Below, piece by piece: positions 1 to 12,987 of a stretch of 64,000 bases of DNA (position 1 is the first letter of the stretch; every line of letters starts with the position of its first letter). The stretch is taken from assembly GCA_000149265.1 (NCBI GenBank), contig CH002650.1, positions 1-64,000 of the forward strand. The letters run 5' to 3'. A program made the translations under genes and the position numbers. The notes beneath the pieces are model-generated. The model saw nothing but the letters and a program-made list of their open reading frames with translations, was not told where the DNA came from and did not search any database. This stretch comes from Ciona savignyi (taxonomy: Eukaryota > Chordata > Ascidiacea > Phlebobranchia > Cionidae).

Positions 1-118
1 GTTTAACAAACGGGCAATCGTCAGATTACCGTGCACCCACCGTTGGGTAACCAGTTATTGTAGTGGGTTGATATTTATTTTTTGGGTGAAAAGGGTGCTA
101 TAAAGTTTAATATGAGTG
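1..118 (-). repeat. SINE fragment (Cics-1-like), truncated at window edge
   Basis: The first ~70 bases match the internal part of the tRNA-derived SINE seen many times in this window (the 'gggcaatcgtcagatta' block followed by the 'ttgggtaacc' block), in reverse orientation. The left part lies outside the window. Confidence 0.6.
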
Positions 119-920
119 GGTTGCTATATTTTTTTGGGAGGGTTTTCCCCAAAAAAATAAAGATGTGGTAATTAAAAACAGTCTGAAACCGAACAGATTG
201 TTATATCGGATATCGTTCTTTTCTAAAGGTTCTTTTCGAATATATTATCATCCCCTGGTTGATGCCAAGCAGCTTTTAGGAAGTTTGTGGTGCGTGGCCT
301 TTTAAGTAACATTTTGATCGTGTGCATACACTCTTTGAGAGAATTAGCAAATAAAGCATAAAATTGACTATGCCTTTGTTAACTGCATAAAAAATTTTAT
401 TACTTGTTGTTAATTGGAGGCTAAAAAGATATGTGTTGGGTTGTTTAAAACTAATATGAAATATATACATATATTTACGTATCAGATTTTCCGTCAATAA
501 AATACGGTAACGGCAAGAAAGTGTTCTGGAAAAAGCACTCGTGGAACGAACTTCGACCAGAGTCGTGGGAGTTGGTTTGGAAATCCGTAATAAAGTTAGG
601 AAAGTATTACCAAATTATTTGTGTTTGGTCAATTATAGTACATTTTATTCATGATTACTAAATAAAACTTTTGACCAAACTAAAAATGTTGTAATATTTA
701 CTGGAAATATACAATTGACCATACCTCTATTTTATACTACCTCGGCGGCTCGTGTTAAAGTGCTTTTCGAACGTCTGTTTGGTGTTTGCACATTGTCGCA
801 ATTGTCAAGTTATAAAAAGCAACTGGTTCGGTCGAGAAGTTAGGGGTAATTCAATCTCGATCGGCGTATAGTTTTAGTTATTACCCCATTGACGTTGATT
901 AAGTTCAAATTAAGGCCAAG
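119..920. other. Upstream region of SEC11, no gene seen
   Basis: No supportable coding exon is visible between the edge SINE fragment and the SEC11 start codon. The stretch is AT-rich and presumably contains the SEC11 promoter or 5' leader, but I see no clear TATA element or other motif to place it. Confidence 0.4.
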
Positions 921-2576
921 ATGGAAATGTTCGATGACTTAAAACGGATGAACAAACGGCAGGTTTGTTTTCTTGTACAAGGACAACCTGGGCAGAAATT
1001 GAAGTAGCGAGTTTCAATTAAGAAACTATGAGAATCTATAATCGTCGGATATACGTTGGTGCGACTCTACGGCTGTCTGAAACCTTTGTGTTCTGCGACA
1101 TTTAAAATGGTTAATCTGTTTGGGTAACAATGTATTCTATATTTAATTAATTTATACTAACCCTTACCTTACTTGAGATCATCCACAAATCCACCCCCAG
1201 GTTTATTACCAAGTCCTCAACTTTGGAATGATCATCGCATCGGCGCTGATGATATGGAAAGGAATGATGGTGGTGACTGGAAGTGAAAGTCCGATTGTGG
1301 TCGTACTTAGGTGGGATGTAGATTGCTGTGGCAAGCTGATGCATTGCGTGTTTAGTCTTCCATGACGCATCTGTTTTTTCGGTACCTCTAAATACTACAG
1401 GATCGCTTGGACCGCTAGTACTTAGAGGCACCCCTGTTTTTTAAGATTTCTTCAAGATTTTGTGTGGGCAACAGTTGAAAATTCCGTGTGTACTAGTGAC
1501 AAAAATTTAATATATTTTTCAAAATGTGCTTAGACGTCCTGTCATGCACCCAATTCCCAGATCATAATTACCAATGTTTCAATTTTAGTCACTTTCAATC
1601 AATCTTTAAATGAAAAAATTATGAAATAATGTTTGGGTATCTCTAAATAGTATATTTTATTGCAGTGGAAGTATGGAGCCAGCATTCTACAGAGGTGACC
1701 TCCTGTTCTTGGCCAATGACCGATCTGACCCCATACGCGCTGGCGAGATTGTTGTGTTTAAAATCGAAGGCCGAGATATTCCGATTGTTCATCGAGTTAT
1801 AAAAGTCCATGAGACGTAAGTTGTAAATATTAGAAGTTGTTTTTTAAAGTCACCATATTCCGTTAATATTTCCTTACAACTGACGGAGCTAATTAAGACA
1901 ATTGTGGGTCAATACTTGTACATGTCTTATTTCTTACTTTTATAGTTGTGTCTCTAAGAAAGTTCTCATTGCCTTAAATAAGTATTATGTTCATTGACAT
2001 ATCGAATGTAGTAGTTGTCCATCGCCTTGTTTTCAATGTATGATGTAACAATTATTTAAAAAGTATATGTGATGTCAAAATATGTGAAAGGTGTTTATGA
2101 TATCACAACAGACATGAGGGAAAGATCAAGTTCCTGACGAAGGGTGACAACAATGAGGTGGATGATCGGGGACTGTACAAGCCGGGGCAATTGTGGGTTG
2201 AGAAGCAACATGTGGTTGGTCGCGCACGTGGATTCTTACCCTATGTTGGCATGGTTACCATCATCATGAACGACTACCCCAAATTGAAGGTGAGTTTCAC
2301 TAAAGAAGCAAATTAACATAATGCGTGAGGAAGGAAATTACGAATGTGTTGTTGCAAATTTTTTAACTAATGAATTTTCCCAAAAGTTGTGGATATGTCC
2401 ATGGGTATTGGGCTGCTGTTCGGTCGACTTTCACAAAAAAAATCTTTTGGATATGGCAGAAATGTGTTAAAAGTAATTAAACAACCCACTGTTTCAATAC
2501 ATTTACTCAAACTTTGTTCTTTCAGTATGCTGTGCTTGGACTCCTGGGAATATTTGTTCTAATTCACCGGGAATGA
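921..2576 (+). CDS. SEC11A: Signal peptidase complex catalytic subunit SEC11 (SEC11A/C type)
   Basis: Catalytic subunit of the ER signal peptidase, which cleaves signal peptides from secretory proteins at the lumenal face. Five exons join in frame: 921-962, 1201-1310, 1666-1815, 2112-2289, 2526-2576, giving 176 aa (animal SEC11 is about 179). The start is fixed by the family N-terminus ([14 protein letters not shown]). A single N-terminal membrane anchor is followed by the SGSM box with catalytic Ser53, then IPIVHRV with His93, then the VDDRGLY acidic box: the S26B Ser-His-Asp set. The C-terminal hydrophobic stretch ends in HRE. All introns are GT-AG. Intron 2 carries a short palindromic repeat. 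The gene converges on the GPAT3/4 gene. A single SEC11 is seen here; whether it is SEC11A or SEC11C cannot be decided from one sequence. Confidence 0.95.
1384..1432. repeat. Short palindromic repeat in SEC11 intron 2
   Basis: The motif 'cctctaaatactacagga' is followed within 50 bp by an inverted partner ending 'acttagaggcac'. The same termini flank the element at 18536-18713, so this looks like an internally deleted copy of a foldback or MITE family. Confidence 0.45.
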
Positions 2577-3633
2577 TCAGTTTGATGCAACAACAGATTT
2601 CCAGATGCTGTCAATATCTCAGTGCAGCAGATCCATTTCTATTTTCTTTTTAATGGATAACAGACATTTTAAAAGTACTTTTTTGTCGTACAGTTTGTTT
2701 GGTACCTATTCTGGCTCTGCCATGTGAATGTTTATATGGTTGGATTGTCAGTTGTCGAATTTGTGTGCAATATTGCAGGTATAAAATCCAACTAGCATCC
2801 AATCAGTTTTTATCTTGTTCTAAGTGATATGAAACATCTTCGATGTTCTGTGTGTCGAACCAACAGATGAACAGTTGTAGTATGGCCAGTTGTGTACTTG
2901 TGCAATACAGTAAGATTGCCTGCACCCAAAGGATTAATTAATGGCTTGAATGAAAACAGTAGAAATATCTCCACCATATACACCACACTAAGACGCAGCC
3001 TGTATCCTTGTGGTGGACGCAAAGTTCTCTTCTTACCTGTCTTTTTTCCATCCACAGAAATAAAACAAATATGATTATGAGTTCTGAATACTTTTATCAG
3101 TCCTATGCTGGACCCCTTTCCCATTTTCTTTTTCAAACATTTTGACAAAGTTGCCATGAGCGTCCAAAATCATTAAAAAGGATTTTAAATCAACTAGCAC
3201 AAATTATAGGTAACATGACCTAGATATGTGAAGAACCAAAATTTAGGGGTTACATCAGGGAATTCTCTAGCCTATTAAACAGTCAAGACAGTTGTTAGGA
3301 TATCAGCCCCGTGCTTTCGAGGCGCAAGAAATTCAAATGGTTAGTGTCTAGTTCGTAACTACTAAATGGTTGGAGGCTCATTCGTTATTTTCCATTGTAA
3401 CTTTAGTTCTACATTAACTCTCGAAAAGCAAGGGCGCTCAAGAAACAGTAATTTCGTTGAAACATTCGTACCCGACAACACCCGGTTCGAGACTACAAGT
3501 CATAGTTAGTGTTTTAAAAATAATTTTGTCTGTATCAATGGGTTAAATAATAAAAGCAATGTCCCCTCCTGTATAAAACACTGCAATAGCCCTAAACCCA
3601 ACCCTTGGAACAGTAACCTTTTTTTATCTTTTG
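2577..3633. other. SEC11 3' flank / intergenic, no gene seen
   Basis: Contains the SEC11 3' UTR. Open frames here (for example on the minus strand about 2810-3157) show no family resemblance, splice context or protein-like composition. Confidence 0.4.
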
Positions 3634-3936
3634 TCCGGCCTGTTGGTCTTAGCGGTTAAGTGCCTTTCAATCGAAAGGTTGCAGGTGCGAAACTGGTCGC
3701 TAGCTAGTCGGTTGTGTCCTTGGGCAAGGCACTTTACGGACATTGCCTGAACCCAGCGGATTAATGGGTTCTACCAAATTGAAGGAACGTGTCTATCATA
3801 TACAACACACTGCAAAAGCTCCGGTAACCCGACGATGGGCGCGAGGTGATCTGACGATTGCCCGTGTGATAACCCCCTTGGTTTTCCCATTCACGGGGAT
3901 AAAGATGAATATCCTATCCTCCTATCTTATTCCATC
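3634..3936 (+). repeat. Cics-1-like tRNA-derived SINE, near full length
   Basis: Starts with a tRNA-like head: an A-box-like 'tggtcttagcggttaag' and a B-box-like 'ggttgcaggtgcgaaact'. The conserved body follows ('acccagcggattaatggg', then 'cccccttggttttccc') and it ends in 'tatcctatcctcc'. The same ~300-bp unit recurs across the window in both orientations. The name Cics-1 (composite SINE of Ciona) is from memory of the published family, not from a search. Confidence 0.8.
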
Positions 3937-4114
3937 CAACTTGCAAAACACCGATTTCCTCCTTTCAGACTTTTTGTTGTGTGAACATACGAATGAATCA
4001 AACCGTTATTTTAATTTTAAGTTATGATGCTCATCGAAGCAGTACGTACGTTGGCCAGTATTCATTGAAATTATGGCGAAAACAAATAATACTGATGGGT
4101 AAAATTACAACAAA

Positions 4115-7100
4115 TCATTCAGAAGCCCTACGCCTAAGATCTCTATGTTCAAATTCAATCTCATTGTGTTCTGTCTCCTCCCATTGTTCTGCTTCGCCAT
4201 CTTGTTGAGATAAATCGAATCGAACTTTCTTGGGCAGCGCACCAGGAACCCCCTCATCTTCGCCGAACAATTCCCCCAACTCGCGCTGCTTCTCGTGCAA
4301 ATATGATTCCTTCACTTTCATCCGCTTTAATTGACCATCCCTATCAACACACTTTAATGCCACAACTTTTAAACCAACCAAAACCTATTTATTCAACATC
4401 ACTTTTATGTATCTACAATCTACATACACTTTTAGATACTTTTTACCACTTTTTGGATTTTAATATATCCAGATTGTATACTTTAATTAATTAATTATGA
4501 CCAATAAAACTAATAAAAACACTTAAAACAGCTCTAAACAGGCTGTATGAATGCGGTTTCCAAATCAATATAAAGACATGCATATCGAGCACACCACCTA
4601 CGCACACACAATCCACCAGACCTCCTTGCCGGCATATCACAGACTTCACTCGCTCAGCAAACTGGACCGCATCTTCATTGGGTTCCCGTTCCATGGGAGG
4701 AAGATACCACACATCAGCCACGATGGCCCAACTTGTCATCACCACCAACAAATACTGCACCATGCTGTGCTTAGAGCTGTTCCAGAAGGCGTCTCCAAAC
4801 CATGGGTTGTACTGAGGGTGTAACATTAGCCTTAATAGCATGCATTGAGAAATTCAAATACATTTCATTTCTTTCTTAGTATATATACTTTAGATGGAAA
4901 ATGGAATACTCAATTAGAAGTGTGGATAAAGACAGGCGTTACAACATGGCGAATCATCTGAATACCAAGTTCACAGTCGGGTGGCTAATTAGGGGTGTGT
5001 AGGTTGAATACTATTTTAAAATAATTTAAATGAAAACGCAACGTTCGTTAAGCACCGTACCCCATGACCGTAACCAAAAAGAAAACGATCCGAGTGAGGA
5101 TAGAACCCCCGCCTACCTAGTCATTGTTTTCACTTTTATTCACTAGACCACACAGCATTGTCCACCCACCTTGATAGCTACGGGATAGATCGTAGTTGGG
5201 ATTTCAAACGATCCTTTCTTAAACATCATCACGGATGTGTTGTTGATGCAGGTTCCCTCGGGGAAGAGGAGGACAGGAAAGTTCCTCTCGTCTCTCACGT
5301 GATTGAGGATGCGCTCCGCTACAAACTTCCGATCTCGAACCTCCGAACGTTCAAACCAAACATGCTTCGTCGCCTTCGATAACGTCCGCATCATCCAACC
5401 TGGGAAAATGAAGTTGAATATTATTTTCACACATTGCACATGGATTTCTCACAAATGATTAAGATGTGCAACAGTAAGAATCGGGTCCCAAAAAACTTAC
5501 TTTTTTTTTCAAGGAGTTTTAATTCAGTGATAATACTCTTAACAATTATCATTAAAGTAAAAAGATTCTAGAAATTTAAATCATTTTATTGGCTATCATT
5601 GGGCCTGCAGAAGATACATCCAAGGTCCAGTCAGAAGGAGCAGATAGTTGGTAATTATGACAAGGGAATTAGTTTACTGCATGTTTACAGTCTAGTTGCT
5701 TGCGCTAATACGACAGGTTACACACGACATTAATTTTAACCATCAAATGTTGGTGGTAGAAGCAGCATCCCCCAAATGTTGGGTCCAAGGACAGTAGAAT
5801 AGGCATTGGTAGAATTCGAACCAGCAACCTTCCGGTCTGTTGGTTGACATGCCACCATATGAGCTAAAATGGCCGACACTTGAGAAGGCACTAAACATAA
5901 GAAGTATAAGAGACACTTAGCTGATGCCACCCAGGCAGTCACTTCATGGCTACCTCCTCAATTCATGGACTCAATAGATTGTTTATAATTAAAGTATCAA
6001 ACATAACCATGCAATGTAACTTGACTGCAAGGGGTTAATATACCCATGTTAGGAGCAGTTCCAAACTGAGTTTTAAACCAAACTGAGTGATAAACTTGAT
6101 ATTGTACATCAAGGCCTTGAATAAAAAGCAAGGCTGATTCTTCCACCACAACAGAGTGATGGAAAAGTTTGTAACAAGTAAATATTGTACCAGATAAGCA
6201 TACCTAGAAAACCTCCATGGATTTGGCCGAGAATAGCATATGGGCGATCTTGCATGAGGATTGCAACATCAAGTGTAGTGGTGTGGTTTGCGACGCATAT
6301 TCCACCGGATTGTGGCATGTTCTCCCTACAATAAACCACATTGTATGCATGAATACACTGATAATACATTTATTTTTGTCACAAATTCATGGTGTATAAA
6401 ATTAAAAAAAATTTGTTTATTTATAAAATTGATGCTTTTGACATACTCTTGCTGCACTGCCTTACTATACTGTCCCAATTAAGGAACATGTATTTGCGCC
6501 AAATCGCCATGAATAAAATGTAAACAGAGAAGAAACATTGTTTACACTTCTGCCACAAGGAAGTGCTTTACATGCAATGATATAGTTGAGACAGTGAATT
6601 ACGTATGTCTGCCATCGGAAGTTAAGTGACATCATAGTTTATTATGTGACTCATTAAGAGAAGAAAGCCAACCTGTCATGGTAGGTGACAACTGCCGAGA
6701 AACCTCTACAAATGATTCGAAAAGCGACAAGGTTGATGTAATACGCAGCTTTCTGTTTGAACCTGGCACATCAGGAGAGAATATCAAGTCACAACATGAA
6801 ACTCCTTAACAATTGGTCATTATTGCAATATTACAAAATGGAATAAAAACTTGCTGAAGACATTTCTACACGGACATCTTCAGATTACCCCGTGCGCACT
6901 GCCCAGGTTACCAGAGTTTGCAGTGTTTTTCTTTAGACGTTCTTTAAGTATTAGTTCAACAAATTTTTACCTTTCACACGATGTCCACTAAGTGACTTGT
7001 ACATGGACACAACCAACTAGTGATTTCAATCTACAACCTCTTAAGGTGGAATACACTGAAATTGCTTCGAATTACCCTTTTTTCCCAACCCATGGGAAAA

Positions 7101-10100
7101 CACAAGCGTCGTCTGGTAACTAATTATAATTAATAGTGAAAACACTCGATGATTGGAAGATACTCACTCAGAGTCGGCTAACAACGTGAGGGGGAACACA
7201 GTGATGAACAACCAAGCCATCGCGAATAGTGTTATCAGAATCCTGCAACAAATGAACCAATCACAGCGACAAGCGGCCACAGATGTGGTGGTCGTTTATC
7301 AACCCATATTTCACAGTAAACAAGAGCAAAATATTTTATATAAAAATTACAAAAATAAAAAAAATGATAGTTGGGTGCATTAAGTAACCAGGGTTGAAAG
7401 ATACCTGAGAGGAAGCAGGAAGCAGTAGCGGAGAATGACTCCCGACAACCACAGCACAGACAGCCGGACACTGGAACAACAACATCTTGTTTATCATGGA
7501 AATATTACAACATTGGGCCGTACTGTACACATGTACAGTATGCCACATATATTCTATATTTTCTTTTAAACCAGTAAAAGCATTAATAGCTTGAGACAAA
7601 TTAAACTAAAGTGACATCTGTACTGTGAATGATACTGTTTATCTCCGTGGGTGGTAAATGTCAGATTGCCTTATGCTTGAAGTCGGGTTACCAGACCAGT
7701 TGCATTGTGTTAATAGCAATAAAAACATTGCTTCAGTCGTAGTTTAAGCAATTATACTGGATGCCGTATGCAGGATTACATGTGACAATTGGGCGGATCC
7801 AATATAGGCAACACAAGGTAATAGCACAATCCATCCAGCTGTGTGCAGATGTCAAACAACCATCAATTCAGTCCAGAGACTAAACAGAAGACTGAATCGT
7901 TATTAAGTTTTAATTTTGTCACAAGAATACAAAAAACACATGCATTACAGTCTCGAACAAGAATGAACAACAGCAAACACCATGTTTTACCCACAAACTG
8001 TCTGCAACCAATTTCCCTCATCATCCCTTTGGTTGCGAGGATAAAATATGTACTAACATTAGAATAATTAAATTTAAAGTCAGCTCTAACAATATGACAT
8101 GCATGTTGTGACCTTTTTAATGTATAGTATTGCATTTAGACAATCAATACTTTTCATTGAATGAAATCAAGCATTCATTTCTCTGATAATTTAGAACCAA
8201 AATATATCATTTGTCTTGGTAGAATACTGTAGCATATCGTACAAATCGTTGCAGGCAATACTAACAGTTATAAAACACAGTTATAAAACCAACTAAATAC
8301 CACAATCAAACCATTCAGTCAATCTAGAATAAATCTAAAATAATCAAATTTACTTTAAACAAGCCCCAGTATGATACCTTATGAACTGATAATGAAAGTT
8401 CGTTCTTGTCAGTAGATTCCATGATGACAGCTCTGATAAAATAAACCTGATTAGCCGGGGCGCATGCAATGACTTATTACATTAGTGGTGTCATCACCAG
8501 AATTTATTGTAGCAGACCTAATTTGAATCAACTTTTCCATATGATGCAATTTTGAACCTTTAATTGAAATGTTTAAGTTAATCATGATTTTGCGCTATTG
8601 AATAAAAAGTCAGTGTGTGTTTACACTGAGAAGTTCATTTAACAATCGAGAAAATCTGGGATCTTAGTTCTTTAGGAGTATTTGCATAAATAAATATCCA
8701 TTCACATGTTAATTGTTAACCTTTGTCCAATCAGGATTTGTCAATAGTATGGTGTGAGGATTATATTTGTAGAAAAAGGTCAAATTGAACTCTAGGATTA
8801 CATTTTAAAGTTAAAGCTACAATTCCATTATATTTAACAAATTTCGCTATATCATGGTATGTTATAGGCTTATAGTTTTAGCCCGCTTAAAAAAAGAAAA
8901 CATTTTACCAATATTGTCAAACAAGTTTTTATATCAATACAAGACAATTTAAATAATAAAGTATGGATGGAAAAATGATTCCACTGACTTAATTTGAAAA
9001 ATACGCGATTCTGCACCATTTATTACTTGAAATAAAGTTATGGATTTGCAACACAGTAAGGAAAACTGACGTGGTATTTTTTCTAGTATTATTCTCTGGC
9101 AAAACAACTAGAATATTATGTCCAACACAAACACACACTGTGATGTTAAAGATAATTGTCTATCAGGTCAGGATTAAAGATGGCCATATATATTGTTCTA
9201 CTTTAACCATAGTCCTTATCACATACCCGGTAGCAGAACAAGTCACGGACTCACAGGGGTTACAACTTTTAAAAAAGAGATTAGAAAAGTTTTTAAACAA
9301 ATTGAAGAATCTCTTTTAAATTTAGAACTTAGAATTTCATTGAAAAATTCTTCTAGATTGTTTTTTTATAAAGTAGAGAAAAAATATTAAACGTGGAGAC
9401 TTAATAAATAACTAAAATATTGTTATAAGTATGGAAATTGTTGCATTGCACGTTCCATAAATATAGTCTGACATTAAAAAAGTAGATATTATGGTGCCCT
9501 TTATAATCGATAGGGACATACAACATCACTTTATTTTTTTCTTTTATTTTTTATCGGCTTAATGCTTTTGACAATGACAGGGATTCGCCTAAGGTTAATG
9601 ATGGATTGTTTTTTATACCATGAATGCAAAACAAAACCAATCACAATAAAAATTGAAAAAAACTGAAGAAAAATCAACAAAACACATTGCAATTTGATGG
9701 CAGATTATTGTTGTAATCAACTACTGGATGTTGATTTGGAAATGTTGCTTAGCCTAACAATTAGGTTTGTTAAGCATTTCTCAATGCATTTTGCATTGGT
9801 ATGAATTAGTTTTTTAAAGACTTACCAATCGTTCGATATTATTGAGTTCAATGTTAAGAACAACAATCATAACTTACACTTACTTTTCAATTACCACAAA
9901 AACCCAAAACTCACCTAGATAAACGCGCTATATATAGACAATTGAAAATTGATTTGTACCAAAAATACACAGCACATAGAAACCCCTAGTGTCAAAATAC
10001 CTTCAGCTCTAAACCTCTTGGTGACTTCATCATCAATAACTGCCTATGGACAACATAAATTACTCAATATTGCAATTCCAAGCCACCCAATCACTTACCT

Positions 10101-11698
10101 CAATTCCACTTTTAACCAAATATACAACATCGCTCAGCTCAAAGTTTTTGTGTTGTTCATCTGTGCAATTATTGAGACTTCCAAGTCGATTAATTGAATT
10201 CTCCTTCTCTATGATATCTGAAGAATAATGAACATTAGGCGATATTTATTCAAAACAACCCATATTGAAACAAAGGTGTGATTAAGCTTGCCCAAGCTTA
10301 ATTGTAACTAGACTATAAAAAGACTTGTTTAAATTTAGTAAATTTTAGATTCTGGTGTCCTCTCTTTGCAATTGCCTTTGGAAGCCACAAGGTTAAGTAA
10401 GAAGGGTTTTCCTTGGTTGAAATAAAACAATAATAAATTGGTGATAATTATTAGCAGTAATAAAGTAAGTAAATAAACGTCCATCTGTGTACCGTTTAGT
10501 AATAGGTAAGAATGAAGCCAGATGTTTGGCAAGATAATAACCTTAATTTTACTAATTGGCTNNNNNNNNNNNNNNNNNNNNNNNNNNNNNNNNNNNNNNN
10601 NNNNNNNNNNNNNNNNNNNNNNNNNNNNNNNNNNNNNNNNNNNNNNNNNNNNNNNNNNNNNNNNNNNNNNNNNNNNNNNNNNNNNNNNNNNNNNNNNNNN
10701 NNNNNNNNNNNNNNNNNNNNNNNNNNNNNNNNTCTGTATTTAAACAGCTTAAAATTGCAGTCGTGTAAATAAAGGATCATAATACCCATTGTATTTGTAG
10801 CAAAAGTGTCAGTATAGAAAAATAATTTGTCTTGTTTTTTATGTGTAAAGCATGGTGGTCGCAATTGAATTATGGCAGGTTTATTTGTTCAAGTACCGTA
10901 CTGAAATCTATCAATTTCTGTTTTTAATGCAGTGTAAAAGAATTTGTTATTCATTTTGTTTGTTTTGCGATACTGACCATATTTCTGCATAATCAGACAT
11001 TACGAATAGCTGTGTAGCCTTCTAAACAACCAGGTATTTTGTAAATTCGATTATTAAAATCAGACACAATATGGCATCCAATCATGTTGAATAATTTACA
11101 TTCCATCCCATCACTAGTATTCATATAAATAAAAAAGGCCAACATTGATATGAAATCATGGCATTATACAAATTATATTTTGACATAATTGTCTCTTCTG
11201 ACACAACATCAGACATTGAAAATGAAACAATGAATATCTTACCTTCAGATGTCGCCATCAGTATCGAATGATTTCTTGGACCTTCTTCCTTCAATCGCGC
11301 TGTGCCCCACTGTAAGAGAGGTCATTTGAAACCAACCATCATAGTATATTCATAGAGCGGACATGTACTTAAAATTAGTCAACTTTTCCAATGGTTTACC
11401 ACTAGTCACTAGTGGGTTCCAATGGGTCACACCAACCCATCCCAAGAACCGGTCTAACCAACACCAGGGTAACACAACACACCCATGGGTAACACAAACC
11501 ATACTTTCATACAACTGATACAATCCACATGTACTAAGGGGAAAATCCCACCTTAAATATTTTCATAAGAAATTGAATATAGAGCTTTCTGATACCAATC
11601 CCTCTTCCAAAGCAAGCAGGAACTACCGCTATGAGGAAGAAAAAGAAAATTCCAAGTTTCACCAGCGACAACAACTCTTCAATAGTTGGAAGCAGCAT
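4115..11698 (-). CDS. GPAT4: Glycerol-3-phosphate acyltransferase 3/4-like (GPAT4/AGPAT6 family)
   Basis: ER membrane enzyme that acylates glycerol-3-phosphate to lysophosphatidate, the first step of glycerolipid synthesis. Twelve exons join in frame (transcript order): 11698-11552, 11309-11243, 10217-10099, 10043-10001, 8432-8378, 7470-7405, 7242-7168, 6762-6673, 6325-6204, 5399-5170, 4811-4602, 4351-4115, total 486 aa (human GPAT4 is 456). Seen: an N-terminal membrane helix then GIGIRKLY, ELSDVVYLVKSGIE, membrane segments in exons 6-7, the catalytic NHTTTLD block (His235-x4-Asp240), WFERSEVRDR (276-285), FPEGT (307-311) and NNTSVMMFKKGSFEI. The C-terminus after GGLVD is longer than in human and acidic; the donor ending exon 11 is the least certain junction. 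One gene seems to represent vertebrate GPAT3 and GPAT4 (inference). Confidence 0.93.
5755..5885 (-). repeat. tRNA-like SINE fragment, different from Cics-1
   Basis: On the minus strand this reads 'tagctcatatggtgg', then after ~30 bases 'ggttgctggttcgaattc'. That is tRNA A-box and B-box spacing, with a tail unlike the common SINE of this window. It lies in a GPAT intron. Confidence 0.4.
6880..7110 (-). repeat. Old, diverged SINE copy
   Basis: Degenerate match to the reverse-oriented Cics-1-like body ('cagattaccccgtgcgc', 'ggttaccagag', 'acacaaccaactag'). It lies in an intron of the GPAT gene. Confidence 0.35.
10562..10732. other. Assembly gap (171 N)
   Basis: A run of N inside the GPAT intron between exons at 10217 and 11243. 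The flanking exons join in frame, so no coding sequence need be missing. Confidence 0.99.
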
Positions 11699-11749
11699 TA
11701 TCTTGTCCAAATATAATTCTCAGAAATTGGCAGTTGTATTCTTGTAAAA

Positions 11750-11822
11750 AGGCTGGCGACCAGTTCGGAACCTTTCGGTTGAAATGTGACGAACTAACCC
11801 ACAAGACTAATCGGTCGAACTT
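11750..11822 (-). repeat. SINE head fragment
   Basis: Only the tRNA-like head of the common SINE is present, reversed ('gcgaccagttcggaacctttcggttg' to 'ctaatcggtcgaac'), just upstream of the GPAT start exon. Confidence 0.55.
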
Positions 11823-12487
11823 ACTTCTGGTACTTCTAGTTAATAGAAAAAATACATGTTGACGAATGAATAAAATACAATATTAGTATATTAGCAAACA
11901 AGGCTTCAGAATACACATTATATAAATCACAGTGCCTACTTTTTAATTTTGTTTTAAACCCTGTTTGTTTTGCCATTTTTTATTACTGGGGCAAAAAATG
12001 AATAAACTAACTAAATTTGTATCTAGCAACTATGAAAATAAATCCTACTGTAAACATAACCTGCTGTTGACGTTATTTGTGACCAACGATAGACGTAATC
12101 ACAATACAGATTGTTATCCTCAATCCATTCAAACGAGACTGCGTGCGTGTATTAGCATTGTGAAATTCGTTTATGAAAGTAAACATTGGTCGATTGAACT
12201 TCGACCTGTTGGATCGATTGTCTATCACATGACGTCATAAAAGAAACCTCGTAACTATTAATAAATCACATTTATAGTCACTTTACACTGATTGCTGGTG
12301 CGTGGCTACTAAAAATACCACCGTTTTAGCAAAATGTCATCAATTATTGTCAATGATGTTACTTCCGTTGATGACAAAGGCAACAAGAAATATTTATCAC
12401 AGACAACAGGTCAATCTCAGGAAACTTCGTTAAAAATGCGCCACAGTGCGGTCCTATTTCCATTTGGTTAACGCGACCAGTGTATAT
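11823..12487. other. Intergenic, no firm gene
   Basis: Upstream of GPAT. A 45-codon plus-strand frame starts with ATG near 12333 (MSSIIVNDVTSVDD) and stops before the MITE. It could be a first exon, but no partner exon was found, so it is not called. Confidence 0.35.
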
Positions 12488-12987
12488 ACCGCGTCCAGGG
12501 TTGCCATTTGGCCTTTTTCACGGCCAAATTTCAGAAATTTGGCCGTACCAAAATCGTCCCGGACGCAAAAAAAATAGTTTGGCCGTGCGGAAAAATCTGG
12601 TCGAATTTGGCCGTATAAGAATATTGTCCAGTTTTTGGCCGAAGCGTCATATTATTTTTACGCTACAGTAGAAATAAAGGAAAAAGAGAGACAGTATAGG
12701 GAAATAAATTAATATCAACTGTCTCATTCCCAAATCACAAAGCTGATTATGACGTTTTAAAATAAAATAATAACGATAGAAATTCCTGTATAGTATTTGA
12801 ACGGGTTTGACAAATCTGGGGGGAATTAAAATTATACAATTTTTCAACAAATAACGAGATAAATAGCCCAATTGGCTAAATTAAATAGTTTATTTTGCAC
12901 TTGATACAAATTGGCCGAATTTTGGCCGTAAAGCAAAAACAGTTTGGCCGTAAAGCGTACTTTGCGTCTGGCAACCCTGACCGCGTC
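12488..12987. mobile_element. Non-autonomous hAT-type element (MITE), 484 bp plus 8-bp TSD
   Basis: The element 12496-12979 has terminal inverted repeats CAGGGTTGCCA / TGGCAACCCTG. It is flanked by a perfect 8-bp target-site duplication ACCGCGTC (12488-12495 and 12980-12987). Eight-bp duplications and CAGGG termini are hallmarks of the hAT superfamily. Near both ends the motif 'ttggccgt' or its complement recurs many times, like the subterminal repeats hAT transposases bind. No transposase frame is visible inside, so movement would need a transposase supplied elsewhere. Confidence 0.9.

Noticed and set aside
2810..3157. 115-codon minus-strand frame downstream of SEC11
   Set aside because: No domain or conserved composition; lies in the SEC11 3' flank.
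12333..12470. 45-codon ATG frame upstream of the hAT MITE
   Set aside because: Too short, no recognised family, and no downstream exon found.
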